A stretch of DNA of 64,000 bases from F1-120-MAGs118 sp013360535 (GTDB lineage: Bacteria > Planctomycetota > UBA1135 > GCA-002686595). The notes under the pieces were generated by a model. That model saw only the letters and a program-made list of their open reading frames with translations. It searched no databases and was not told the DNA's origin. The translations under genes were made by a program, and so were the position numbers. The stretch lies in contig JAPKHC010000019.1 of assembly GCA_026647215.1 (NCBI GenBank), positions 62,001-126,000 on the forward strand, written 5' to 3'. Below are positions 7,627 to 15,070 of the stretch, piece after piece. Position 1 is the stretch's first letter; each line of letters starts with the position of its first letter.

Positions 7627-9285
7627 CGGCAGCGCATAGACCTCGAGCTGGGGCCCGAACCAGTGCGAGGTGAGCACGTACAACGTGAAATGCGAGGTAT
7701 CGAGGCCCTCCCGTCCCGACGGCGGCGGTCGTTCCTCGGCCGGCAGCGTGAGCACGACCTTGGCGCCGCGGCGCACGAGCTCGGCCCGCAACGCCCGCGT
7801 CAGGTCCGACACGCCGACGCCTTCGCCGCCGGGCAGCACGACGAAATCGGCCTGCAGCCCGTCGAGGTAGGCTCCCGGCGCCTTGAAGATAGCTCCCCAG
7901 CGCTCGCGTTCGGGATACAGCGGTTCGATGTCCCAGCGCTCGCCCTTCCAGGGCGCGTCCATCGTCTGGGCCTGATACAGCAGCCACGGACTCAGCGTGA
8001 CCTTGCGCACGTTGCCCTGCGCGTCGAACAGGTTCGTGTGTTCGCGCGCGAGCGGCACGTCCCACAGGAGGTGGATCGCGACGCGCTGCTCGCCGCGCTG
8101 CACGTTCTCCTCGATCCACGTTCCGAGCTGCGCGAGCGTGTGTGGCCGCAGGCGCATGCCCGTGTAACCCAGGCACGCGGCGACGGGCACCGCGCAGGCC
8201 ACGCTGCCTACGATGGCGAGCGGTCGCGCGCGCCGCGCTCGCCACAGCGCCGCGAGGCCATACATGCCGGCGACGAACACGAACGGGAGCAGCGGGAGCG
8301 CAAAACGCTGCTGATTTCGCACCTGCAGGCCGATCACCAGCGCGTAGGAGAACGCGAACGACAGCGCGACCACGAGATCCTTGCGGCGCTCGTTCCACTC
8401 CGCGCTGCCGTCGTTGCGGCGCACGAGCCACGCGACGAGACCGGCGAGCGCGAGCAGCGACGCAACCGGCTCGTAGTACCAGAGCGTGAAGAACAGCGTC
8501 GGGAAGCCTTTGCCCTGGAACTCGCTCCACTTGATCGATTGCCAGCCGAGGTTCAACCCGCCGTCGTCGGTCGGCATGACGGCGTCGGCCGGCGTCGGCA
8601 CGAAGAAGAACGGATACGCGAGGCACACCGCGAGCGCGACCAGCCCGAGACTCAGCAGCACGCGCGCATCGAGGATGCGTCGGCGCGCGCCGTTGCGCAG
8701 CAGGAACGCGAGCAGCGCCGGGATGAGCACCGCCAGCGCGTTGGTCAGGCTCGCGATCGCGATCGCGCAGGCCGTCCCGGCGATCAGGAACCAGCGCAGC
8801 GTGCCATGGCGACGCAGCCCGATGCAGGCCGCGACCGCGAACACGATCAGGGGCGCCGTCGCCGCGTGCGGGCGCGCCTGCTGGCCAAATTGCAGCGAGA
8901 GCGTGCTCGCCGCCGCCAGCGCCGCCGCCGCCAGCGCCCAGCGCCGCGTCAGGAACCAGCTCGCCAGCCCATACGTCGCCGGAATGATCAGCACCGACAG
9001 GCACGCGATCAGCACGCGCACGTGGTGGTGCAGGCGCGACGCGACCTCCATGTGCCCCGCGAGGTCGAGCGTGGCGAGTCCCTCGGGCAGCGCGACTGGC
9101 GCACCCGTCCAGATCGCCAGGCGCGCGAGCAGGTGCGGGTAGATCGAGCTGTAGAAGATCGTCCGGTCGTCGACGACGGGCTGCGACAGGAGCGCGATCT
9201 GGTCGAGGATGTGCGGGTCGGGCTCCTGCGAGTACGGCAGGCCGAAGTCGAGCGTCAGGAGCCGCAGCGCGAGCGCGAGCGCCAT
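7618..9285 (-). CDS. polytopic membrane protein, GT39-like, paralog of the divergent gene
   Basis: About 556 residues with roughly ten transmembrane helices and a soluble C-terminal part. The first periplasmic loop reads GLPYSQEPDPHILDQ, equivalent to SVPHSKEADAHMALH in the divergent neighbour; both also share QFGQQARPHA/QFFAQQARPHA, a YPFFF/YPYLF segment and WYYEP/VFYEP. Acidic residues in the first loop and GT-C topology suggest a lipid-linked sugar transferase, but the substrate is unknown. The first canonical start is ATG at 9285, which would cut into the first helix. The paralog alignment instead points to a CTG at 9315-9313, which also has a TATCGT box 10 bases upstream, so the true start may be non-canonical. 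Confidence 0.75.
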   Translation of the reverse strand: MALALALRLLTLDFGLPYSQEPDPHILDQIALLSQPVVDDRTIFYSSIYPHLLARLAIWTGAPVALPEGLATLDLAGHMEVASRLHHHVRVLIACLSVLIIPATYGLASWFLTRRWALAAAALAAASTLSLQFGQQARPHAATAPLIVFAVAACIGLRRHGTLRWFLIAGTACAIAIASLTNALAVLIPALLAFLLRNGARRRILDARVLLSLGLVALAVCLAYPFFFVPTPADAVMPTDDGGLNLGWQSIKWSEFQGKGFPTLFFTLWYYEPVASLLALAGLVAWLVRRNDGSAEWNERRKDLVVALSFAFSYALVIGLQVRNQQRFALPLLPFVFVAGMYGLAALWRARRARPLAIVGSVACAVPVAACLGYTGMRLRPHTLAQLGTWIEENVQRGEQRVAIHLLWDVPLAREHTNLFDAQGNVRKVTLSPWLLYQAQTMDAPWKGERWDIEPLYPERERWGAIFKAPGAYLDGLQADFVVLPGGEGVGVSDLTRALRAELVRRGAKVVLTLPAEERPPPSGREGLDTSHFTLYVLTSHWFGPQLEVYALPPG

Positions 9286-9337
9286 CAGGACGACGACCGC
9301 GACGGTGCAGCGCAGGTTCGAGGCGACGATACCCGCA

Positions 9338-9448
9338 GCGCGAAATACCGAGCCAGAGCAATTTTTTCTGCGAAGGGCCTGCGTCGACGGAATCGCCGTC
9401 GACGCTGGCCCTTCGCAGAAAAAATTGCTCTGGCTCGGTATTTCGCGC
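9338..9448. repeat. near-perfect 111-bp palindrome (hairpin element)
   Basis: The arm starting GCGCGAAATACCGAGCC at 9338 is repeated as its exact reverse complement ending at 9448. The arms pair for about 42 bases, then there is a single T-T mismatch (9380/9406), then ten more pairs (GCGTCGACGG with CCGTCGACGC), and a 5-base loop AATCG at 9391-9395. The arms contain AATTTTTTCTG/CAGAAAAAATT, unusually AT-rich for this genome. It fills the promoter region between two divergent paralogous genes. No ORF or target-site duplication is evident. It could be a MITE/REP-type element, or the junction left by an inverted duplication. Confidence 0.9.
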
Positions 9449-9469
9449 GCTGAGTAGGATCGCCCTCCG

Positions 9470-11212
9470 ATGCGCGTCGTCCTCGCTCTCGCCGCACTCG
9501 TGCTCGCAACGCTCGCGCTGCGTCTGGTCGGCATCGACCACAGCGTGCCGCACTCGAAGGAGGCGGACGCGCACATGGCGCTGCACGTCGAGCTGATCCG
9601 CGCGGGCTCGACCGAGCCGGACCCGCACCACAACGACGCGCAGTACCCGATCATCTTCCCCGGCCTGCTGTCGCTCGTGCCGGACACGACGCCGCATCCG
9701 GGGCCGACGGACCCGCTCGACGAGCACCTCGCGGCCGCGGCGCACGCCTATGTCGAGCTGCGCGTCGCGATGGCGCTGCTGTCAGCGCTCGCGCTCCCGC
9801 TCGTGTACCTGCTCGCGCGGCGCTTTCTCTCACGGCGCTGGTCGCTCGTCGCGGCGGCGCTCGTCGGCGTGAGCTTCCTCGTGCAGTTCTTCGCGCAGCA
9901 AGCGCGCCCGCACGCCGGCGCGTCGACGGTGTTCCTGCTCTCGGTGCTCGCGTCGATGCGCTTCGCGCGCGAGCCGAACTGGAAGAACGCGCTGCTCGCG
10001 TGCGCGGGCGTCACGCTCGGAATCGGCACGCTGCAGAGCGGACTCGCGCTGCTCGTCCCCTTGGCGGTCGCGTGGGTCTTCGCGGCGCTGCGCAGCGTGC
10101 ACGAGGGCGCTTCGCGGCTCTCGTTGCGCATCTGGGGCCTGCCGTTCCTGCTCGCGGGCCTCGTCGTGCTGTCGTTCGTCGCGTTCTATCCGTACCTGTT
10201 CTTCGAAGGTCAGGAGTCGGGCTACGGCTCGCCGCAGATCGTCGGCACGAAGCTCATCTGGGGCGACCACACGCTCGACCTGCACGACTGGAAGGGACTG
10301 GGCTTCGTCACGCTGGCGCGCACGCTGGTGTTCTACGAGCCGGGCCTGCTCGCGTTGCTCGCGCTCGCGTGCGCCGCGTGGTTCGCGCGCAAGCTCGAGA
10401 TCTACCGTCCGTGGGAGCGCTGGAGCGACTTCTGGATCGCCGCGAGCTTCGCGTTGCCCTACCTCGTCGTCACCGGGCTCTTCCGCAACACGTTCGAGCG
10501 CTTCCTGATCCCGCTCGTGCCCTATCTCGCGGTGTGCGGCGCCTGGGGCGCGTCGCACTGGTGGGAGCGCGGCGGGCGCGCGACGAAGGCAGCGGTCGTC
10601 GCCGTGGTCACGCTCGCGCTCGGAGTGCCGCTCGCCGCCGACGTGCGCCTCGCGCAGCTGCGACGCGCCGACGACACGCTCGAACGCTCGGCCGACTGGC
10701 TCGCGGCGCAGCCCGACGGAACGACGACACCGATCTACGTCACACCGTTCTTCGACTTGCCGCTCGCGCGCTCGAAGGACAGCCTGCAGCCGCGCGACAA
10801 GCGCCCTGCCGCGATCCTGTCGCGCTGGTCGATCTGGCAGAAGCGCGCGGGGCCCGACGCGCTGCCGCAGCCGCGCTTCGACTTGCGTTACCTCGTGCCG
10901 CGTCCCGACCTCGGCTTCGGCGGCCCTGCGATGGAGCGCGATCCGGCGGGATACGTCGCCGCGCTCGGCCCGGGTTATTTCGTGCTCGACATGTCGCGCC
11001 AACCCGCGCGGCCGGCGCTCGATCGGCTGCGCGACGAGGTGCGCGCGCGCGGCGAGCTCGTGCAACGTCTCGCGCCGGAAGCTGCGGGCGACACGGCCGT
11101 GTGGGGCTTCCCGTTCGAGGACGAGCTGCTCCCGGGCTGGCCGAACGTGCTGCTGCGCACCTTCCGCGTGCAGGCCGTCGGCCCCGTGATCGAGATCTAT
11201 CGCCTGCGCTGA
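9470..11212 (+). CDS. polytopic membrane protein, GT39-like, paralog of the 7618-9285 gene
   Basis: A 580-residue protein with a helix starting at residue 3, about ten further membrane spans and a C-terminal soluble region of about 190 residues. The first extracytoplasmic loop (IDHSVPHSKEADAH) carries acidic residues in the position typical of GT-C transferases. Similarity to the divergent gene is evident along the whole length (AQQARPHA, YPYLFFEGQE, VFYEPG, and a late PGYFVLD segment opposite LQADFVVLPG). The substrate is unknown. A TAGGAT box at 9455-9460 lies only 9 bases before the ATG, with no Shine-Dalgarno sequence, suggesting a nearly leaderless mRNA. The 3' end overlaps the convergent methyltransferase gene by 16 bases. 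Confidence 0.85.
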   Translation: MRVVLALAALVLATLALRLVGIDHSVPHSKEADAHMALHVELIRAGSTEPDPHHNDAQYPIIFPGLLSLVPDTTPHPGPTDPLDEHLAAAAHAYVELRVAMALLSALALPLVYLLARRFLSRRWSLVAAALVGVSFLVQFFAQQARPHAGASTVFLLSVLASMRFAREPNWKNALLACAGVTLGIGTLQSGLALLVPLAVAWVFAALRSVHEGASRLSLRIWGLPFLLAGLVVLSFVAFYPYLFFEGQESGYGSPQIVGTKLIWGDHTLDLHDWKGLGFVTLARTLVFYEPGLLALLALACAAWFARKLEIYRPWERWSDFWIAASFALPYLVVTGLFRNTFERFLIPLVPYLAVCGAWGASHWWERGGRATKAAVVAVVTLALGVPLAADVRLAQLRRADDTLERSADWLAAQPDGTTTPIYVTPFFDLPLARSKDSLQPRDKRPAAILSRWSIWQKRAGPDALPQPRFDLRYLVPRPDLGFGGPAMERDPAGYVAALGPGYFVLDMSRQPARPALDRLRDEVRARGELVQRLAPEAAGDTAVWGFPFEDELLPGWPNVLLRTFRVQAVGPVIEIYRLR

Positions 11213-12126
11213 ACGCAGCGGATCGAGTACTCGACGACCTCGGGGTGCTCGAGGTCGTCGGTGATCACGTCGCCGCGCTGCACCTCGTCGAGGTAGGCCT
11301 GCATGCTCGAGAGCAGCGGCAGCTTGAACGGTCGCGAGAGCCGCGCGGGATAGTGCCCGAAGATCGACTTGTAGCCGAACGACAGGAACGCCGGCGGCAT
11401 CCAGAGCTCCGCGAGGCGATTGCCGCGCGCCGAGCCGAGACCGTGGATCTCGCACGAGAATCCTTGCGCCTCGAGCAGGTGCTGCCAGACCCAGGCGGGA
11501 TAGAGGTGGTGGTGCTGGTAGAAGCCGTCCCACATGCCGCCGTAGGTGCCCGCCGCGCGTGCGCCGAGCTTGCGCAGCAGGCGCTTCATCACGAACGTGT
11601 CGCTCCAGCGCGGCGCCGGCACGAACAGCCACAGCTCGCCCTCGGGCGCCATGTAGCTGCGGATGTTCGCGAGCGCGTCCTCGAGCTTGGGCACGTGCTC
11701 GAGCGAGCAGTTGGCGATCACGGTGCGGAAGGCGCCGCGGCGTTCGTCGAGCGCGGGCGCACGACCGCTGCCGGAGATGTCGAAGTTGAGCACCTCCCCA
11801 CCGAGCGCGGAGAGGCGCAGGGAGGCGAGCCGCAGCTCGCTGTCGGAGATGTCGACGCCGACGAGGCCCGCCACGCCGCTCGAACGTCCCGACGCGATGT
11901 CGCGCGTGAGCACCTCCCAGAACAGGCCATCCCCGCAGCCCACGTCGAGCAGCGGCGCCGCCAGCGTGCCCCGCTCGGCCAGCATACGCATGCGCAGGAT
12001 CTCGCGCACCGCCAGCGACACCGGCAGGTAGTGCAGGAGCGCGCGGAAGGTCTCGCGGGCGTCCTGCTTGCAGAACGAGACGTTGAGCTGGCCGGTGGGG
12101 ACAGCTTGCGGGGGAGACGTGCTCAC
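11197..12126 (-). CDS. class I SAM-dependent methyltransferase
   Basis: About 309 residues. Motif I is LLDVGCGDGLFWEVL, the acidic residue ending strand 2 is GLVGVDIS, and the post-I/IV region is TVIANCSLEHVP; the last is typical of Methyltransf_11-type small-molecule or lipid/sugar methyltransferases. The C-terminal half contains FYQHHHLYPAWVWQHLLEAQGF, suggesting a membrane-proximal or substrate-specific lid. An in-frame GTG exists at 12147. I prefer GTG 12126 because TAGGCT at 12143-12138 fits the promoter box spacing seen elsewhere in the window (11 bases) and would otherwise be inside the coding region. The substrate is unknown; proximity to GT39-like genes suggests cell-envelope glycan chemistry. 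Confidence 0.82.
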   Translation of the reverse strand: MSTSPPQAVPTGQLNVSFCKQDARETFRALLHYLPVSLAVREILRMRMLAERGTLAAPLLDVGCGDGLFWEVLTRDIASGRSSGVAGLVGVDISDSELRLASLRLSALGGEVLNFDISGSGRAPALDERRGAFRTVIANCSLEHVPKLEDALANIRSYMAPEGELWLFVPAPRWSDTFVMKRLLRKLGARAAGTYGGMWDGFYQHHHLYPAWVWQHLLEAQGFSCEIHGLGSARGNRLAELWMPPAFLSFGYKSIFGHYPARLSRPFKLPLLSSMQAYLDEVQRGDVITDDLEHPEVVEYSIRCVQRRR

Positions 12127-12201
12127 GGGAACGGCGAAGCCTAGCACGCTGCACGCGCCGGGAGCGCGCGCGCGGCCGAGCCGTCCATCGCCGGACTGGA
12201 A

Positions 12202-13356
12202 CTACTTTCCCTTGCCCGAAGGACGACTGCCCGAAGGCGCACCGGGCGGCGCCCCACCCGGCGGCGCTTCGCCCTTGCGCGGGCTGCCGCGGTCGCTGCG
12301 CTCGGGGCCACGCTCGCCGCGACGGTCGCCATCGTGCGTCCACCACGGGCGGCCGAGGTCGGGAACGGCGCGGCCGAGAGCCTCGAAGAACTCGCGGCCT
12401 TCGAGCTTGCGCAGGCTGTCGAGCGTCGCGGCGTCGAGTCCCGACGGTTCGGCGTCGAGCGCGGTGAGCACACGCTCGCGCAGGCGCGAGCCGAACAGCT
12501 CGGCGCGCTCCTCGAAGCTCTTGCCGGCGAACTCGACGAACCACTCCGGGTCCGCGCGCAGGGCGTCGCGCAGGCGGCGCGCGAGCGGGCTGAGCGGCGT
12601 GTCGTCGCGGCCGCGCTCGCCCCGCTCGCCACCGCGGCGCGGATCGCCGAAGTCGCGGCCACGCGGCTCGCAGCCACGCTTGGCCTCGTGCAGCTTCATC
12701 CACAGCTCGTGCGTCGGCAGGCCCTTCCATTCGGCCCACTGCTCGGGCGTCACATAGGCGGGCGGGCCGTCGCGGTCGAGCCGTTCGCGGAAGCGGCGCG
12801 CCTCGACCTCGAACAGGCCGCGCGCGAGCTCCTCGGGCGAAGCCTGGCGCAGGCGCTCGGCCTCGGCGGCGGCGAGCACGCCCTCGCCCGCGAGCTGGTC
12901 GATGCGCTTGAGGGCCATGCCGTGCATGCGCTCGCGGAATTCCTCGAGCAGGCGCGCACGCTCCTCGGGCGACGACTTCTCGAGCGCGTCGCGCCAGTGC
13001 GGCGGCAGGCGCTCGAGCAGCTCGCGGCCACGCTCGCGGATCTGCTGCGTCGCGACGCCGGCGAGCACGTCGGCCTGCTCGTGCGGCCCCAGTCGCGAGA
13101 ACTCGCGGCGCGCCTTCTCCGGCAGGCACTCGTGCGCGTTGCGGCGCAGCGGATCGACCTGCTCGAAGCGCTCGCGCAAGCGCGCCCGCTCTTCCTCGGG
13201 CAGCGACTTCCAGCGCTCGTAGCGCTCGACGATCTCGCGGCGGCGCTCTTCCGGCAGGTCCTTCCAGCGCGCGCGGGCCCGCTCGAGGTCCTGCTGGAAC
13301 GCGACGGCCGTGACGGCGAGCACGACCAGACCGGCGGCGACGGCGAGGAGCTTCAT
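12202..13356 (-). CDS. DUF3106-like periplasmic protein of the sigma-factor cassette
   Basis: A 384-residue protein with an N-terminal signal anchor (MKLLAVAAGLVVLAVTAVAF) followed by highly charged helices with recurring LPEE/R and SPEERARL units (WKDLPEERRREI, WKSLPEEERARL, KSSPEERARL), the signature of DUF3106-type proteins. The C-terminal third is Arg/Gly/Pro-rich and disordered, ending GAPPGAPSGSRPSGKGK. It contains only a few Cys and no catalytic motif. The start codon overlaps the stop of the anti-sigma gene (ATGA), making it the third gene of a tightly coupled sigma/anti-sigma operon. By analogy with Spy/CnrX-like sensors it may be a periplasmic stress-sensing partner, but that is inference. 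Confidence 0.72.
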   Translation of the reverse strand: MKLLAVAAGLVVLAVTAVAFQQDLERARARWKDLPEERRREIVERYERWKSLPEEERARLRERFEQVDPLRRNAHECLPEKARREFSRLGPHEQADVLAGVATQQIRERGRELLERLPPHWRDALEKSSPEERARLLEEFRERMHGMALKRIDQLAGEGVLAAAEAERLRQASPEELARGLFEVEARRFRERLDRDGPPAYVTPEQWAEWKGLPTHELWMKLHEAKRGCEPRGRDFGDPRRGGERGERGRDDTPLSPLARRLRDALRADPEWFVEFAGKSFEERAELFGSRLRERVLTALDAEPSGLDAATLDSLRKLEGREFFEALGRAVPDLGRPWWTHDGDRRGERGPERSDRGSPRKGEAPPGGAPPGAPSGSRPSGKGK

Positions 13357-14294
13357 CAGCCGTTCCTCACTTCCGTGTCGGCGGTCCCGGCCTTGGGTCG
13401 TTCGACGCCGTTCGACTCGCGCGGGGTCTCGCCCGCGGGCTCGGACTCGATCTGGTCGGCGACTTCGAGCAGCAGCGCATCGTAGGCGCCGAGCGACAGC
13501 ACGTCGGTCTCGACGGAGTCGTCGAGCACGAGGTCCCAGCTCTCGAGCAGGTCGAGCGACGCGAGCAGGTCCGCCGGCGGTTCGTCGATCACGCGCTCGC
13601 GCGGCGCGACGGCGGGGCCCGTGGACTCTCGTCCCTGCGCGACCGACGGATCGACGTCGTCGACCTGCGGCGCGAACGCCGCGCGCCCGAGCAGCCACGC
13701 TCCGAAACCGATCGCGACCAGCGCGGCGGCGGCGAGCGCGAGACGGCTCGAGCGACGCTGCGACGGGTGAATCGACCTGGCGCGCGTCGCGAGCTCGGGC
13801 TGCGCCGCGACGTGCTGGCGCCGCGCGAGCGCGAGCCGCGTCAGCGTGCGCTCCGCGAGATCCTCGGGCGGCTGCGGCTTGGGCAAGCGATTGAGCACGC
13901 GGTCGAGCCGTGTCTCGTCGAGCTGCAGCTCACGCGCGGCGTTGAGGCGCTCGAGCATGCGCTCGGCGAGCTCGAAGGGCACGCTGACCTCGCGCGTGCG
14001 GTCGAGCAGCGAGTCGAGCAGGCGCTCGGGCACCACGGGATCGTTGCGGTGCGGCTCGAGCCGCGCCAGCAGGCGGCGCGCGAGCTCCGGCGGCAACTGC
14101 GGCTGCGGCAGCTGAGAGAGCAGCTCCTCGAGCGCCTGTTCGGCCTCGATCAGCGCCCGGCAGTCCGCGCAGCCGAGCAGGTGCTCGTGCCACGCCAGCC
14201 CGCCGAAGGTCGCGTCGTTCGCGCGCGGGGCCGCCGCTTCGCCACCGGCGAGCAGCTTCGCGAGGCGCGAGCGGAAATCGCTGCAAGCGCTCAC
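13356..14294 (-). CDS. ZAS-type anti-sigma factor
   Basis: A 312-residue membrane protein. The N-terminal cytosolic part has the canonical zinc anti-sigma signature H-x3-C-x2-C (His38, Cys42, Cys45, in HLLGCADC). One transmembrane helix lies at about 183-203, and an acidic periplasmic tail follows. Between the zinc motif and the helix are four related amphipathic units of the form PxxLaRrLLaRL (about residues 67, 89, 105 and 142), an unusual repeat. Its start GTG overlaps the sigma factor's stop (GTGA), so stoichiometric synthesis is expected. It should bind and hold the ECF sigma factor at the membrane until a stress signal releases it. Confidence 0.85.
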   Translation of the reverse strand: MSACSDFRSRLAKLLAGGEAAAPRANDATFGGLAWHEHLLGCADCRALIEAEQALEELLSQLPQPQLPPELARRLLARLEPHRNDPVVPERLLDSLLDRTREVSVPFELAERMLERLNAARELQLDETRLDRVLNRLPKPQPPEDLAERTLTRLALARRQHVAAQPELATRARSIHPSQRRSSRLALAAAALVAIGFGAWLLGRAAFAPQVDDVDPSVAQGRESTGPAVAPRERVIDEPPADLLASLDLLESWDLVLDDSVETDVLSLGAYDALLLEVADQIESEPAGETPRESNGVERPKAGTADTEVRNG

Positions 14295-14887
14295 GGGGCC
14301 TCCTCCTGCTGCAGGAACGGCGCGAGGCGCTCGCGCAGGTTCTCGCGCGCGCGGTGCACCATCGACTTGATCGCCTTCTCGCTCGAGCGCAGCACGACCG
14401 CGATCTCCGCGTAAGGCATCTCGTCGTACTTGGCGAGGATCAGCGCCATGCGCTGCGCCTTCGGCAGGCCCGCGATCGCCACGCGTACCGCCGCCACGAC
14501 GTCGCCACGCTCGAGCACGTCCGTCGGCGCCTCGATGCGCTCGTCCGAAATCTCGGCCCAGGCCGGCCCTTCGTCGTCGAGCCCGTCGTCGAGGCTCGCT
14601 TCGTCGGTGCCGCGCTGCGTCCGGTTGACCGCGATGTTGAACGCGATGCGGTACAGCCAGGTCGAGAAGCGCGCCGTCGGCTGGTAGCGCTCGCGCGCCC
14701 GGATCACGCGCAGGAACACGTCCTGCACGAGGTCCTCACGCTCCGGCGCCGGGCCGAGGAAGCGCGTGAAGAGCGCGAACAACTGCCCCGAGTAGGTCTC
14801 GACGATGCGGTCGAAGGCCCGCTCGTCGCCCTTCTGGTAGGCGAGCATCCAGCGCACGCCGGCATCGCTCTCGTAGTTGTGGCCCAC
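14291..14887 (-). CDS. ECF-type RNA polymerase sigma factor
   Basis: About 198 residues with sigma region 2 (DERAFDRIVETYSGQLF, then DLVQDVFLRVIRA for core binding and FSTWLYRIAFNIAVNR for -10 recognition) and region 4 (LPKAQRMALILAKYDEMPYAEIA, helix-turn-helix VVLRSSEKAIKSMVHRARENL). An Asp/Glu-rich linker of about 45 residues separates them. There is no region 1 or 3, as usual for ECF factors. The chosen start is GTG 14887 (GHNYESDAG); TTG at 14896 in the same frame is an alternative. It is followed by its anti-sigma factor with a 4-base overlap. Autoregulation from the 14888-15070 interval is likely but no promoter motif is certain. Confidence 0.93.
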   Translation of the reverse strand: MGHNYESDAGVRWMLAYQKGDERAFDRIVETYSGQLFALFTRFLGPAPEREDLVQDVFLRVIRARERYQPTARFSTWLYRIAFNIAVNRTQRGTDEASLDDGLDDEGPAWAEISDERIEAPTDVLERGDVVAAVRVAIAGLPKAQRMALILAKYDEMPYAEIAVVLRSSEKAIKSMVHRARENLRERLAPFLQQEEAP

Positions 14888-15024
14888 GGTTCCCAACGAT
14901 GGTGCAACCCCGCCCCCAGGTCTAGGTGACGCGGCGCTTCCTTGCGCGCCGTTGCCGGTCCACTCCGCCGCCGGCCTGCGCGGCGAAGTCGAAGCGGATT
15001 CGTTGCCATAAGCTGTTATTGAAT

Positions 15025-15044
15025 AAGTGGTTAGACCACAACTT
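15025..15044. promoter_or_regulatory. AT-rich dyad upstream of the AAA/DUF4143 gene
   Basis: GTGGT-TAG-ACCAC (15027-15039) sits within an unusually AT-rich stretch (15000-15070) for this genome, 27 bases before the ATG at 15071. It could be an operator for the ATPase gene. TTGCCA (15003) and GATAAT (about 15067) resemble promoter elements but are not spaced as a standard pair. Confidence 0.3.
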
Positions 15045-15070
15045 GGAAATTGCCCACGTAGTGGACGATA

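Noticed and set aside
9338..9448. Rho-independent terminator
   Set aside because: It lies upstream of both flanking genes, which are transcribed away from it.
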